From contig JAFAGR010000065.1 in NCBI GenBank assembly GCA_023422565.1, positions 1 to 29,408 of the forward strand: a stretch of DNA of 29,408 nt, given 5' to 3'. Positions 1 through 9,000 of this stretch are shown one piece after another. The translations under genes were made by a program, and so were the position numbers. The notes below the pieces were generated by a model. It saw only the letters and a program-made list of their open reading frames with translations, was not told the origin of the DNA and did no database searches. How positions within the stretch are numbered: position 1 is the first letter of the stretch; each line of letters starts with the position of its first letter. This DNA comes from Bacteroidota bacterium. Lineage in GTDB: Bacteria; Bacteroidota; Bacteroidia; Chitinophagales; Chitinophagaceae.

Positions 1-214
1 AATATTATCCCGATTTTTACCGGACAGCAATGATTTTAAATTATAAATTTTAGATGGGGGTACCTACATATGAACCGCCTGCTCGCAACCCGGGGGAATG
101 AAAAAGTTGAAAGGCATTGCCTTCTCATTTCCAAATTTCCAAATTATCAAATTGATTAACGTTTTCTTTTAAACCTTCTCCACATTTTCCGGTCAAAGCG
201 GCAAACGGATTTTT

Positions 215-757
215 ATGAAACGCTATTCGCCCCTTGCTTTGTTACGGCAGTCCATCAATGCCACCCGCCTGCAGATGGCTCAGTACCTTGATATATCTGA
301 AAGCACGTATGAAAAGGCGGAAGTGAAAGGCAGGAGCCTCAGCACGGCGGCTCTTGTTCAGCTCTCTACTTTACAAAATGCTTTCGAAGCCTTGGTAAGG
401 GCAGGAGGAACACCCATTGGAATGCTGGCCTGTAAGGAAACAGTATTTAAAAATTTTGGCAGCGGAATACCGGGGAGGCTAAGAAAACTGCGCCATGAAA
501 TTTCATTGTACTCGCAAAAACTGCGTTACATGCAGGATCAATGGAGCGCCGGTTTTCAGCAATTAACTTTTATGAAGAACATCAAAGAATCGTTATCAGC
601 CGATGACCCGGCTCAGGGCTTGCTTGCTTCGAACATTGCCGGACTTGAAAGATCAATTTCCATTTATGCTCCCGAAAACCAGGATGCGCTGCAACGGGTG
701 ATAAATGGTATGAATGAAGAGGCGAGGGGATGGGAGGATATTTTGAAAAATGGATGA
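215..757 (+). CDS. XRE-like helix-turn-helix protein, function unknown
   Basis: A 180-residue soluble protein. Residues about 8-55 look like a Cro/C1-type helix-turn-helix: a Q-M-A-Q-Y-L-D-I-S segment, a turn, then S-T-Y-E-K-A. This is the usual 'scan helix, turn, recognition helix' order of XRE proteins, although the match is partial. The remaining residues are helical and charged with no motif I recognise, and could form a coiled coil or dimerisation region. There is no signal peptide or membrane segment. It starts at ATG 215 after an AT-rich leader with no Shine-Dalgarno sequence. It converges on the minus-strand gene ending at 780, leaving a 22-base gap. A DNA-binding regulator is the most likely role, but no target is visible. 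It could also be an antitoxin-like protein, but no toxin partner is adjacent. Confidence 0.6.
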   Translation: MKRYSPLALLRQSINATRLQMAQYLDISESTYEKAEVKGRSLSTAALVQLSTLQNAFEALVRAGGTPIGMLACKETVFKNFGSGIPGRLRKLRHEISLYSQKLRYMQDQWSAGFQQLTFMKNIKESLSADDPAQGLLASNIAGLERSISIYAPENQDALQRVINGMNEEARGWEDILKNG

Positions 758-779
758 CCACCCGACTGCTCATTCCCGC

Positions 780-1328
780 TCAGGGCATATTCTCAGGCGG
801 CCCCGCGGTTCTGTAAAATTTTAATATAACTTCCGCGATCGTAACATCTTCACTCGAGAACTCCTTTTCAAATTTTAATTTTAAATATTCCTTATCCAGT
901 TGAAGTATTGAAAATACCATTCGTGTTTTGTTATTGCACAGGTCTTTAAAAAGAATTACGGGTGTGTTGAAATTATCGAAATGTTCAAGTACCCTGTATC
1001 CGAATGTTGTGCTCACCTCATCTTTCCTTCCTTCCTCAATCAGGGCAATACCGCAGGTAATTTCATCACTACTTAATGCAATTCTTTCAACTGAGAAGCG
1101 CTTACCTTCTTTTGACAACAGCATCATTGCCCGCTGACTGTCTACCAATTGCCAATTTCCCACTATTAAGTGCGGTTTTGGCGGATTAGTAAATGCCGAT
1201 AAGCATAGATAGGTTAGCGAAAGTAAAAGGATGCAGAATTGTTTTATCACTTGCTTGTTTTTTTTTGTGATGCTTGCTGATTCTATAAATGGTTGCAGCC
1301 TGGCGAGGTGGCGGAAATTGATGCACAT
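780..1328 (-). CDS. Small secreted protein, lipocalin-like pattern, function unknown
   Basis: A protein of up to 182 residues. From ATG 1328 the first 26 residues look unlike a signal sequence. A GTG at 1250 begins V-I-K-Q-F-C followed by a strong hydrophobic stretch ending near L-S-A-F-T-N, which is a convincing signal peptide. GTG 1250 is therefore a good alternative start, giving about 156 residues. Against it, ATG 1328 has a purine-rich AGAGG about 7 bases upstream. After the signal peptide comes I-V-G-N-W-Q-L-V-D, similar to the opening strand of lipocalin-like exported Bacteroidota proteins. The fold is an inference from this short pattern. The gene lies 24 bases downstream of the hydrolase stop at 1353 on the same strand, so the two probably form an operon. 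Confidence 0.6.
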   Translation of the reverse strand: MCINFRHLARLQPFIESASITKKNKQVIKQFCILLLSLTYLCLSAFTNPPKPHLIVGNWQLVDSQRAMMLLSKEGKRFSVERIALSSDEITCGIALIEEGRKDEVSTTFGYRVLEHFDNFNTPVILFKDLCNNKTRMVFSILQLDKEYLKLKFEKEFSSEDVTIAEVILKFYRTAGPPENMP

Positions 1329-1352
1329 TAATTACCTCTTCTGTTGTTTGAA

Positions 1353-2435
1353 TTACTTACCTGAATTTTTAATTCCATTAAGAAATGAAATTAAATCTTT
1401 GTAGAATCTTTCCGGGTGTTGATATTTTATAGCATGCCGAGTGTTTTCATAAACCAGGTGGGTTACCCATTTAGGATGATTTTGTTTTAAAAGGCGATTA
1501 TTTTTTTCAAAATCCTTAAATGCATCTTCATTGTCAATAGCGTCAAAGATGAGTAACGGAACCTGTAAATTGCGATACACGATTTTAGGTTCTATCATCA
1601 TGGTTGAATATTCGAATAGAGGCGCTTCGGTTGGTCTTAGGATATAATTGGTCATAATCTCCCATGAATCTTCGCCAAGCCATTTCGCCAGACCAGGGTT
1701 AATAGTCCATTGCCCTTTTGAAGATTCATTGATTGAATGAAATGTGGTTAGCGTTATATTACCTTTACGTTGATAATTGCAAAAGGCATCAAATAGGGAA
1801 TTATACATCTGCTGAGAGGCGACAGGGCCATGTTTTTCAGCCTCTTCTGATAATTTTTGCAGCATTTCTTTCTGGTCCAATTTAAAATAGGGTCTTGTCC
1901 ATGCTACAGAGCCACCATCTTCCAATACAATGCCTAATACTGTTTCGGGATATTCGTCATAAAACGAGGTGGCAATAGATCCGCCTCTCGACCATCCTCC
2001 GATAATTGCTTTATTGATCTTGAGCTTGTCCAGTAAATATTTTATGTCATCAGCTACATCGTATATGGACACTTCCTTTGTTGGGAAAGGTGTTTTGCCA
2101 TGACCATAATAATCTATTGAAATCACATAGAAACCATCTTTTTCCAAATTTTCTGCAAAGCCAGAGGCCTCGTAACCATTGCTGGTTGTACCATGTACCC
2201 AAACGAATGGAATACCGGTTGGTTTTCCCCAGGTTAAATAATGCATTACCACATTAGGCGTTTGAATATAATGTCCATGTTCAGTTTCAAAGTACTCGTA
2301 TTTTTTAACGGTTTCCTGAAACGCTTTTTGCAAATCAATGGGTTTGGAATAGGTGGAATCCGTTTGCGCAAAAGCTGACAAAGTGATACCTGAATTCAGC
2401 AAGAACAGCACAATAGTATGAGAGATATATTTCAT
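1353..2435 (-). CDS. Exported alpha/beta hydrolase
   Basis: A 360-residue protein with an N-terminal signal peptide (hydrophobic run about residues 7-23, A-F-A-Q cleavage region), so it acts in the periplasm or outside the cell. The alpha/beta hydrolase fold is shown by an oxyanion-hole H-G-T near W-V-H-G-T-T-S and a nucleophile elbow G-W-S-R-G-G (GxSxG, catalytic Ser). A late Asp (F-D-A-I-D-N) and a late His (N-T-R-H-A-I-K) are suitable as the other triad members. The Y-G-H-G-K-T segment matches the proline-iminopeptidase/haloalkane-dehalogenase branch. The substrate cannot be told from sequence; an ester or peptide hydrolase is likely. It leads a probable two-gene operon with the small secreted protein at 780-1328. 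ATG 2435 fits the signal peptide well. Confidence 0.85.
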   Translation of the reverse strand: MKYISHTIVLFLLNSGITLSAFAQTDSTYSKPIDLQKAFQETVKKYEYFETEHGHYIQTPNVVMHYLTWGKPTGIPFVWVHGTTSNGYEASGFAENLEKDGFYVISIDYYGHGKTPFPTKEVSIYDVADDIKYLLDKLKINKAIIGGWSRGGSIATSFYDEYPETVLGIVLEDGGSVAWTRPYFKLDQKEMLQKLSEEAEKHGPVASQQMYNSLFDAFCNYQRKGNITLTTFHSINESSKGQWTINPGLAKWLGEDSWEIMTNYILRPTEAPLFEYSTMMIEPKIVYRNLQVPLLIFDAIDNEDAFKDFEKNNRLLKQNHPKWVTHLVYENTRHAIKYQHPERFYKDLISFLNGIKNSGK

Positions 2436-2604
2436 GATTTACGACAAATAGAATTTAAAGAATCTTGAGACTGTAATTGCATTGCTGCCAATGATCAATA
2501 CGCGAACTCCTTATCTACGTATTACAAGTAGCGTATTTGAAATCTAAGATCTTTTTGCGCTATCTAAAATGCGTATTCGATCGCTTTTTTCCATTCTCGC
2601 CTAA

Positions 2605-2707
2605 ACGCTAAAAATACGTTAATCGCTACACATACATTAAACCTTTTTCTTCTTTTTAAGTCTATGATGCAAGAGCGATTTTGCTCGAAACAATTAAATT
2701 TTATTTT
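2605..2707 (+). promoter_or_regulatory. Conserved 103-nt leader of the first 138-aa paralogue
   Basis: These 103 bases align without gaps to 10234-10336, the leader of the second paralogue. Shared blocks include GTTAATCGC, ATTAAAC followed by a pyrimidine-rich TTTTTCTTCTT tract, GTCTA, and AGAGCGATTTTGCTCG directly before an AATTAAAT stretch and the ATG. GAGC-GATTTT-GCTC can form a short 4-bp hairpin. The block probably holds the promoter and 5' UTR. I cannot place the -33 and -7 elements with confidence. Conservation that stops neither at the start codon nor at a clear promoter suggests a transcribed regulatory leader. Confidence 0.6.
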
Positions 2708-3124
2708 ATGAATGTAAATTTTACTATTCTCACTTCGCGTGAAGATTGCCACCAATTGCTAAAGCAGGTGGAGAAAGAAAAAAGGAATCTGGCCTACAAA
2801 CTGGAAGGCCTGGTGTTAAGGCATACCAATGCTGATGGCGCAGGCGAACTGTTAGAGGCGCAGATCCAAAGCGTATCCGCAGAGATCGACTTTATGCAAA
2901 GCTTCATCGCGGGCTTGCCCGACGGTACCAACAAGGAAGAACAGGTGGACAAATTGGAAGACCTGGAGTACAAGTTGATCCGTCTTGTTCGCCAACGCTC
3001 TACAAGCGGTGTAAGCGCGATCGTTGAACGCGAGTACGACATCGGCCTTGTACAGGTTCAGATCTCCGAAGCCGAAGCCTTCATTGCCGGTATCACCGCG
3101 CACATGAACGCGATTCCGGAGTAA
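2708..3124 (+). CDS. Conserved hypothetical 138-aa helical protein, paralogue 1
   Basis: I do not recognise the family. The 138-residue product is about 80% identical to that of 10337-10753. It is soluble, highly charged and predicted mostly helical, with heptad-like Leu/Ile spacing (K-L-E-D-L-E-Y-K-L-I-R-L-V-R), and has no signal peptide, transmembrane segment or cysteine-based metal site. A small helical-bundle or coiled-coil protein is likely. A TTG at 2681 is in frame, but ATG 2708 is preferred because the paralogue aligns there. Third codon positions are G/C-rich (GCG, ATC, CGC) compared with neighbours, which may mean high expression. It has its own conserved leader and a strong terminator, so it is a single-gene transcription unit. 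Confidence 0.8.
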   Translation: MNVNFTILTSREDCHQLLKQVEKEKRNLAYKLEGLVLRHTNADGAGELLEAQIQSVSAEIDFMQSFIAGLPDGTNKEEQVDKLEDLEYKLIRLVRQRSTSGVSAIVEREYDIGLVQVQISEAEAFIAGITAHMNAIPE

Positions 3125-3165
3125 CTGTTAAGTGTTTTTGCTGTCTTTTTGTCTTTGCCAAAGAG

Positions 3166-3191
3166 AGCGCCCGAAAGGGCGCTTTTTTTTT
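3166..3191 (+). terminator. Rho-independent terminator of paralogue 1
   Basis: A perfect 7-bp stem AGCGCCC/GGGCGCT closes on a GAAA tetraloop and is followed directly by a run of T. It sits 41 bases after the stop of the 138-aa gene. This is the clearest terminator in the window. Confidence 0.93.
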
Positions 3192-3284
3192 ATTTACGAT
3201 GTACGAATGGATGCAGAAGGGTTAACGGCTGTTTCCAAGTGCGTGAGAAGCACGCTGATTTTAATTTATCTATCCTAAACTTTC

Positions 3285-4370
3285 TTAATCTACAAGCTTA
3301 CTCGTATGAACGAAAAAGCCCAATGCTAACCCAGCTCTGGCAAAAAAATAATTTTTGGGATAATAAATATTGTAGGGGTCATTACCGTAATACCCAACCA
3401 TCGCAAATAGTGCCGTATTTCCTGTGCTTATTCTTTTATAGTATCCTAAATCAATATTGATCCTTTTTTCAATTCTATTAAAAGGATTTTCAAGTTTATC
3501 TAGAATTGCACTGAAATTGAGATTGAATCGATACTTTTCAAGTAGATAACATTTTCCTAGTTGAAATTCATTTTTGTGGTTCAAGCTGTCTTTGATAGTC
3601 GTTCTATGATTGTCGACTTTTATGAGGGTTCCTTTGTATGCTATCCGCGTTCGTCCATAGGTCCCTCTTTGTGAGTATGCCGTTCCGACATGCTGTTCAA
3701 AACCGAATCTATGCACTCGGTCGTAATATCCTGTATCGAACCCATGCCCAGGTGAGTCCACAGTGCAAATAAATTTAGTTGATGTTTTAAATTTCCTTCG
3801 GTCATTCACGTTAAAATAAATTTCGAAGAAGTTTGTGGAAAAGTTGCCATTATAAAAATTAAATAATCCAGGACTGATGAAAGTCTTTCCGTCTTGGCCA
3901 TTAGAATGATGATTTAATGAAATACTTAGGTATCTTATGTCTTTATATAGATTGTGCTTGCCAAGATCTATTGGAATATATATAGTTCCGGACGGCATAA
4001 AGCTTGGCGTTCTTACAGGTAATGAACTATCTCCAAACTTAAGATTATCGCGGAAAATTCGTACTCGATACTTAGGATTGACGGCTAAAACAAAACGCGT
4101 TTTTTCCCCACCTATGAAAAAGTGAGGTGATATATCTGCCGACAGTATGAACCCGTCTTTTTCATCGCCCCAATCCATAAATGGTGGTGAAACCCAACTG
4201 AGTTCAGAAAATTGTGTTACTCGTGTATAAAAATCTTTATTTGCCATCTGGCGATTGTATTTTCTCAACACATTTGCAGGAACTGAGTCTATGGCTATTT
4301 CTTGGCCCGTAGTATAAAACACCATTAGTTGTGCAAATGTCGTCAACATTAGTAGTTTTCTTTTTTTCAT
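3285..4370 (-). CDS. Outer-membrane phospholipase A-like protein
   Basis: A 361-residue protein with an N-terminal signal peptide (about residues 1-22) followed by many alternating hydrophobic/polar strands, as in an outer-membrane beta-barrel. The key sign is N-H-H-S-N-G at residues 153-158. It matches the active-site strand of outer-membrane phospholipase A (PldA), where the His and Ser of N-H-x-S-N-G form the catalytic pair. H154 and S156 would be those residues. The third catalytic residue, an Asn 12 after the Ser in E. coli, could be N171 or N174, slightly further away. The C-terminal end (F-A-R-A-G-L-A-L-G-F-F) looks like a final barrel strand. The likely role is hydrolysis of outer-membrane phospholipids. 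It may be co-transcribed with the barrel-like gene at 4434-5225, 63 bases upstream. Confidence 0.6.
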   Translation of the reverse strand: MKKRKLLMLTTFAQLMVFYTTGQEIAIDSVPANVLRKYNRQMANKDFYTRVTQFSELSWVSPPFMDWGDEKDGFILSADISPHFFIGGEKTRFVLAVNPKYRVRIFRDNLKFGDSSLPVRTPSFMPSGTIYIPIDLGKHNLYKDIRYLSISLNHHSNGQDGKTFISPGLFNFYNGNFSTNFFEIYFNVNDRRKFKTSTKFICTVDSPGHGFDTGYYDRVHRFGFEQHVGTAYSQRGTYGRTRIAYKGTLIKVDNHRTTIKDSLNHKNEFQLGKCYLLEKYRFNLNFSAILDKLENPFNRIEKRINIDLGYYKRISTGNTALFAMVGYYGNDPYNIYYPKNYFFARAGLALGFFVHTSKLVD

Positions 4371-4433
4371 TTTTTGTGTTACTTAAGGTTTTGCTTCCGC
4401 AAAAACATTACAGATTGTCGTTTCAAAAACTTT

Positions 4434-5225
4434 CTAGTTTGAGCCCGGATTAGTCACCTCATTGTTTGAGAATAAGGATATCCCTATACCCAACGAGAAC
4501 CATCCTTTGCCCTGATACTTATATTTAATTAGTTCGTTTTCCATTAGATTGTCTATACCTGCAGATACTCCTATCTGGACATGTTTCCATTGATACAAGA
4601 AGTTAAGCGATACTGTTACTGCCGCCCGATCTGAGGGGTCCTGAATATTTGCAGAAGAGTCGGTGTTAAAACGGTCGACGGTTACAGTTGAGGGGCCGAC
4701 CCCAAGTAATAAAGAGAAAGAATGCTCGTTTCGTTGGCCCGGATCAAATTTAACACCGCCGGTTGCAGAAAGTGCAAAAGTCTTTTCGAATTTCCCACTT
4801 TGCGGCCTGTACTTGAATGGCAATGTCATAACCCCATAGGCGGGCGAGAATTTTCTATAAAGTTTATAAGACAAATTATTTAGCGAAACGACGGGTATCA
4901 GAAAGTAGCGTTGTTCGTTCGATGTGGAATCATAGTTTAAAAGTTCATATTTTGAATTCTTTTTACTCCAGTTCCAAAAGTATATTACAAAAAATTCTGA
5001 TCCAGCAAGTGTTACCCTATCAACAATTGTGAATTTTGAGTTTGCAGGGATTGATTTTATTCCACCTCCATCATTAGAAGCCTTTTTCTCATTCTTAGTT
5101 TGACTAAACTCTTGCAAGCTGTAAGGGTTTATAAGCTTTCTACTTTGCCCTATTAAGTCTTGGGCGTGTACATTGAATGCGGAAAAAAGAGTTATCAAAC
5201 CGCAACAAATAGTGGAAGATTTCAT
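4434..5225 (-). CDS. Exported beta-strand-rich protein, probable outer-membrane protein
   Basis: A 263-residue protein with a signal peptide cleaved near V-H-A-Q-D (about residue 22). The rest is rich in alternating strands (for example Y-K-L-Y-R-K-F-S, F-S-L-L-L-G-V-G, V-T-V-S-L-N-F-L-Y, F-S-L-G-I-G-I-S-L-F near the C terminus). This resembles small outer-membrane beta-barrels of Bacteroidota. Residues about 40-60 are polar and may be a periplasmic segment. I recognise no enzyme motif. It lies upstream of the phospholipase A-like gene on the same strand, and the two may work together at the outer membrane. That link rests only on proximity. Confidence 0.65.
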   Translation of the reverse strand: MKSSTICCGLITLFSAFNVHAQDLIGQSRKLINPYSLQEFSQTKNEKKASNDGGGIKSIPANSKFTIVDRVTLAGSEFFVIYFWNWSKKNSKYELLNYDSTSNEQRYFLIPVVSLNNLSYKLYRKFSPAYGVMTLPFKYRPQSGKFEKTFALSATGGVKFDPGQRNEHSFSLLLGVGPSTVTVDRFNTDSSANIQDPSDRAAVTVSLNFLYQWKHVQIGVSAGIDNLMENELIKYKYQGKGWFSLGIGISLFSNNEVTNPGSN

Positions 5226-5429
5226 ATTTATATATTTTTTGGAATTACAACGAGTAAGACACCTTTGCCGACATCGTACCTGCTTTTAATCAAATTGAGC
5301 AAACATTTTTTTTGCTGTGGCGTATTTCAAAGGAAAGCAGTGAAGGAGTTTGTCATCGTGGGCACTACTGCTAAAGTTGTGAACATGTCCGATAACTGCA
5401 AGCCTTTGCCAAAATATTTCCAAAAAAAC

Positions 5430-5467
5430 CGTTATTAAACGGTAACGGCTTACCGTTAAATAACGGG
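5430..5467 (-). terminator. 38-base palindrome, terminator-like on the minus strand
   Basis: Two 17-base arms (CCGTTATTAAACGGTAA and TTACCGTTAAATAACGG) pair with one mismatch around a CGGC loop. On the minus strand the hairpin runs directly into seven T residues, as in a rho-independent terminator. No convincing minus-strand gene ends nearby; the restriction-modification gene ends 545 bases away at 6013. It could end a long transcript from that gene, be a relic, or be a protein-binding site. Confidence 0.55.
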
Positions 5468-5593
5468 TGCGAAGGGGAAAAGCGCGAATTACGATGTACG
5501 GTGTACGATGTACAAATGGAGGTGTAGGGAGTTTAAGGTCTGGACGGTTATCTGCAAATATGCACATTCTCACATGCCAACGCTGCGGTTGGC

Positions 5594-5621
5594 ATCGAGA
5601 CACGCTTCGCGTCGTCTCGAT
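5594..5621. repeat. Hairpin with 8-bp perfect outer stem
   Basis: ATCGAGAC and GTCTCGAT pair perfectly, and inside them ACGC/GCGT pair around TTC with one unpaired C. No T tract follows on either strand, so this is not a classical terminator. Confidence 0.5.
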
Positions 5622-5775
5622 CAGCACATTAAGAGTTGTGGCGGGTGCCGCTGGCAAACTAGCGTGTGTCGACACAATCCTCGAAATTAGCGGAGGGCGA
5701 CACAGCCGCCGATTGTAGAATTATAGATTGTAAATTTTAGATTTTAGATGAGCCTGCTTTCCAAATGGAAGCGGT

Positions 5776-6000
5776 TTGCATAAAAAATTTCCGAAGTATC
5801 TTTATTTAATGCAAACTGTATTTGGCCTTGTCCTGCTTACCGGCATCGCGTACGGTGTTTTCTACCTCATCATAGATAGTATGATGTTCCAAATGGCAGA
5901 CTATGAGTTCTATCGTTCAGTGAAAGGGGAGGGAATTCGGTTCTTGGCCTCGGTGGTGGCTGCTTTACTCTTTGTTTTAGCCGCATTGCAGGTACAATAG
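5776..6000 (+). CDS. Small two-helix membrane protein, function unknown
   Basis: A 74-residue frame from TTG 5776, or 63 residues from ATG 5809. It has two hydrophobic helices, about residues 12-32 (V-F-G-L-V-L-L-T-G-I-A-Y) and 53-73 (F-L-A-S-V-V-A-A-L-L-F-V-L-A-A-L), separated by a charged loop. The TTG version adds a basic M-H-K-K-F-P-K stretch that would act as a positive-inside anchor. It converges on the end of the restriction-modification gene, 12 bases away. Clean membrane topology argues for a real gene, but I recognise no family. Confidence 0.5.
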   Translation: MHKKFPKYLYLMQTVFGLVLLTGIAYGVFYLIIDSMMFQMADYEFYRSVKGEGIRFLASVVAALLFVLAALQVQ

Positions 6001-6012
6001 ATATTAACTTCC

Positions 6013-9000
6013 TCACACCTCCAGGTGCTCATCAATCTCCTTCATCAGCTTTTGCGTTTCTACAAGGGCAACTATAATTTTTTGGTAATGCAGAATGTCA
6101 TCATAATCAAGTTTGCGGCCCTTGCGGTCTTTTAACCATTTTTGCGCCGGCTGATAACCGCCAATGTAAAAGTTCCATGCTGAAGTGGGCACATCAGAAA
6201 AATACTGTGTTTCATTTATGAACACCGAACCGAGGTAATCGGGATAGGTAATCTTTCCATCCTTATCCGTTACTTCCTGAATGTATTCATGGGTTTTAAA
6301 TTGAACTTTTCCTACAACGTTATCGCCATCTGCAGGATATTTTGTGATGTACTTTTCGACCACAGGACTTTCCAATAAATGCACCTGCCTGATCTTTCCA
6401 CCTAGCTCAACCAATTTCCAAAAGGTCTCTTTATTTGTGGGATAGGGCACTCGTGGGAAATCGATCTTTAAAAACTCCTTGTACTTTTCCCGATAGGCAG
6501 GGGAGTGAAGTACTGCATAAATGTAATCGAGGATATCGATTGGGGCGAAGGAATTGTTTTCCTTTTCATCTTTAAATAATATACCCAAACTTTCGGAAAT
6601 CTTATAAATTTCGTCCTGATTAAAATTTGGGATTCGAGTTCTATGCTCCAGAGCATTTTCATTTCTTTTATCATAAACATACAGTGGAAAAACATTCGCG
6701 TTATCCAATGACGAGATAATACTTTTGTCGGTCACTGCATTTGAAATGAAATAATTGTGAGCATTTTCGTTCCGTCCAATTTTTACACAATTCAGTGCAT
6801 AATTATCATTGAGTAAATTGAGCATTATATCTTCTCTACCCCAATCGACCATTTTTTTGTTGTAATAAATAAATCGTTTATCGAAAGGACGATATGAAAT
6901 TTCTTTTATATTGTTAGAATGTACTTCATCTCTAATCATTCTTCTAGCCTGTGATAAATTCCATCCTCGCGTATCTCCAGGCAAATACTTACCCGTCGTT
7001 TTAGATCCAAAAAACTGACTTCGGATCCCACTATCATCTAACGTGAGATCAGAAAATTGCACGATACGTTTTTCTAATTCATTTTTATCAAAATCAATAA
7101 CGAAATGATCACGGGCCGTCGTCACACCCATTGAATGCTTGCGGAATAGCTTTTCAACTGAAAAGCCCTTCTCATAATCTAATCCTGATTGTGAATTAAT
7201 GGGTTTGAAGAAAAAATTAGGCTTTTCCGGTTTTAAATTCTGGAAATTAATTGAGCCTATAGAGTTTTCATTGAGGAACGAATACTTTTTCTCCCTTTTT
7301 CCAAAAACGTCCGTATGAAGTACCTGATTCTGCCTCTTTTCTGATTTTTTATTGGTCTTAACCATAATATTAATTGAGACCCCTTGCATGATATCAAATA
7401 CATTTACATCCGGGCCTCCATCAGGTGCTGTTTCCTTTTTTGTACTGTTGCCATGCAAATCGATGGTGTAAATCTTATCAAAAGTTTTTAAAAGATTCCA
7501 CCTCATTCCCCTGAAGGTTGGGTTATCTAAAAAACCATGAGGATTTATGAATGCTAGGACGCCACTTCCGTTCTTCTCAATAAAATGCTGGCCATACCGC
7601 AGAAATTTAACATAGTCATCATTCAACCAATGCTTCCTTTCATTAAAGTGTACTCCATCTACATATTTATAATCTTCGATTAAATCACTTATCCATTTTC
7701 CATTGTTAGAAGAGATGCCACTATACGGCGGATTACCAATCACGCACATCACAGGTGTATTCCTTTTAATATTGTTGGCCTCATTCGCTTCCGCACTAAG
7801 CCAGTTGGCAAACAAGGTTCCTGTATCGGGATGGCTTTCTTCGAGGCTATTGGTGAGGTAAACACGAAAACGCTGGTTGGTAGCGGGTTTGAAGCCGGTT
7901 TCTGTTAGTAATAGATCAAGCTGCAAATGCGCCATTGCATAACTGGCCATCAGCAATTCAAAGCCATTGAGGCGTGGCAACAAATGTGTTTCCACGTAGT
8001 TGCTCCAAATGCCCTGCTGCCCTTCAAACTTTTTGTGAATATGTTTGATCACTTCCGCAAGAAAAGTTCCTGTGCCTGCTGCAGGGTCAAGTATCTGCAC
8101 ACGGTGTACATCCTTCTCCACCTTCTTTCCCTGCTGGTCAACCTTAATCTTTATTTTACTGTTATCTGCCAGGCCTTGCGGAAGGTCAAATTCAGTTTTT
8201 AAAATATCATCAACCGCACGAACGATGAAATCTACCACGGGCTGCGGCGTGTACCAAACCCCGCGGGCTTTGCGAAGTTTCGGATCATATTCGCTTAGAA
8301 AGGTTTCATAAAAATGAATGATGGGGTCCTCGGTTTTAGTTGCCTTACCATAATTCTTCAAAATTTCCTCCACATTGCAATGCAGGAATATCTCCGCAAG
8401 GCTATCCACCACCCAACGGATGCGGTCATCAATATCAGGCCCTGCAATGTATCCGAACAGCTTCCGCAAAAAAGGATTTGATCTGGGAATAAGCTCCGCT
8501 GCTTCCTGCCTTCCAAATGTAGGAAGGGTAGGGTCATGCAGCCTTGCCGCAAACATGCCATAGGCAATGGTTTGCGCGTACACATCGGCAAAACCTTTGG
8601 GCGTGATATCCTGTATAAGAATTTCCCTGAAAGCCCTCATCTGGTCTTTCAAGGTACTGTCCTCATGATTGTCCTCATCACTGGTGAGAGAGCGTGCAAT
8701 GATATCCGCCAAAAGCCTTGCCTTACCGGCCATCATCTCTGCCAGTTTCTTTGCACTCTTAATAGTTTGCCCGATGTGCGCGCAAAAATCTTTGATGAGA
8801 TTTTCAAATGCGGCAAAATTTTGCGGTAAAGGCTTTATACTGTTTCCCTCAATTTCACCGATATCAATCCTGGTAATGAACTGCCCTTCACGATAAAGAT
8901 GGAAGCTGAGGTAATCAGTAAAAAGCAGGTTGTTCAGTGATGCCTTGTAACGATCGAACTGTTCCTTGTTGCCGGTTTTCTTTAAGCCATCCAGGTCTTT

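Larger units (their letters stand above)
5226..5775. other. 550-base gap without a convincing gene, with palindromes and repeat words
   Basis: Several open frames cross this stretch, but their translations have no recognisable composition or motif and overlap each other. It holds a 38-base palindrome at 5430-5467 and a hairpin at 5594-5621. Around 5489-5520 it has a direct-repeat word (ACGATGTAC repeated), and near 5718-5750 AT-rich text (GTAAATTTTAGATTTTAGAT) similar to that at 40-57. Related ACGATGTAC words occur near 3195 and, inverted, at 10861-10910. The promoter of the minus-strand gene starting at 5225 must lie here but I cannot place it. Confidence 0.6.

Noticed and set aside
2681..2707. 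TTG start extending paralogue 1 by nine residues (also possible at 10310 in paralogue 2)
   Set aside because: The TTG lies inside the GATTTTGCTCG block of the leader; ATG 2708 and ATG 10337 are aligned and followed by matched protein sequence.
3149..3460. 103-residue plus-strand frame after paralogue 1
   Set aside because: It starts before the strong terminator, runs through it and overlaps the phospholipase A-like gene on the other strand.
5286..5675. 129-residue minus-strand frame and overlapping plus-strand frames in the 5.2-5.8 kb gap
   Set aside because: Composition is not protein-like, they overlap one another and cross two strong palindromes; no motif or start signal.
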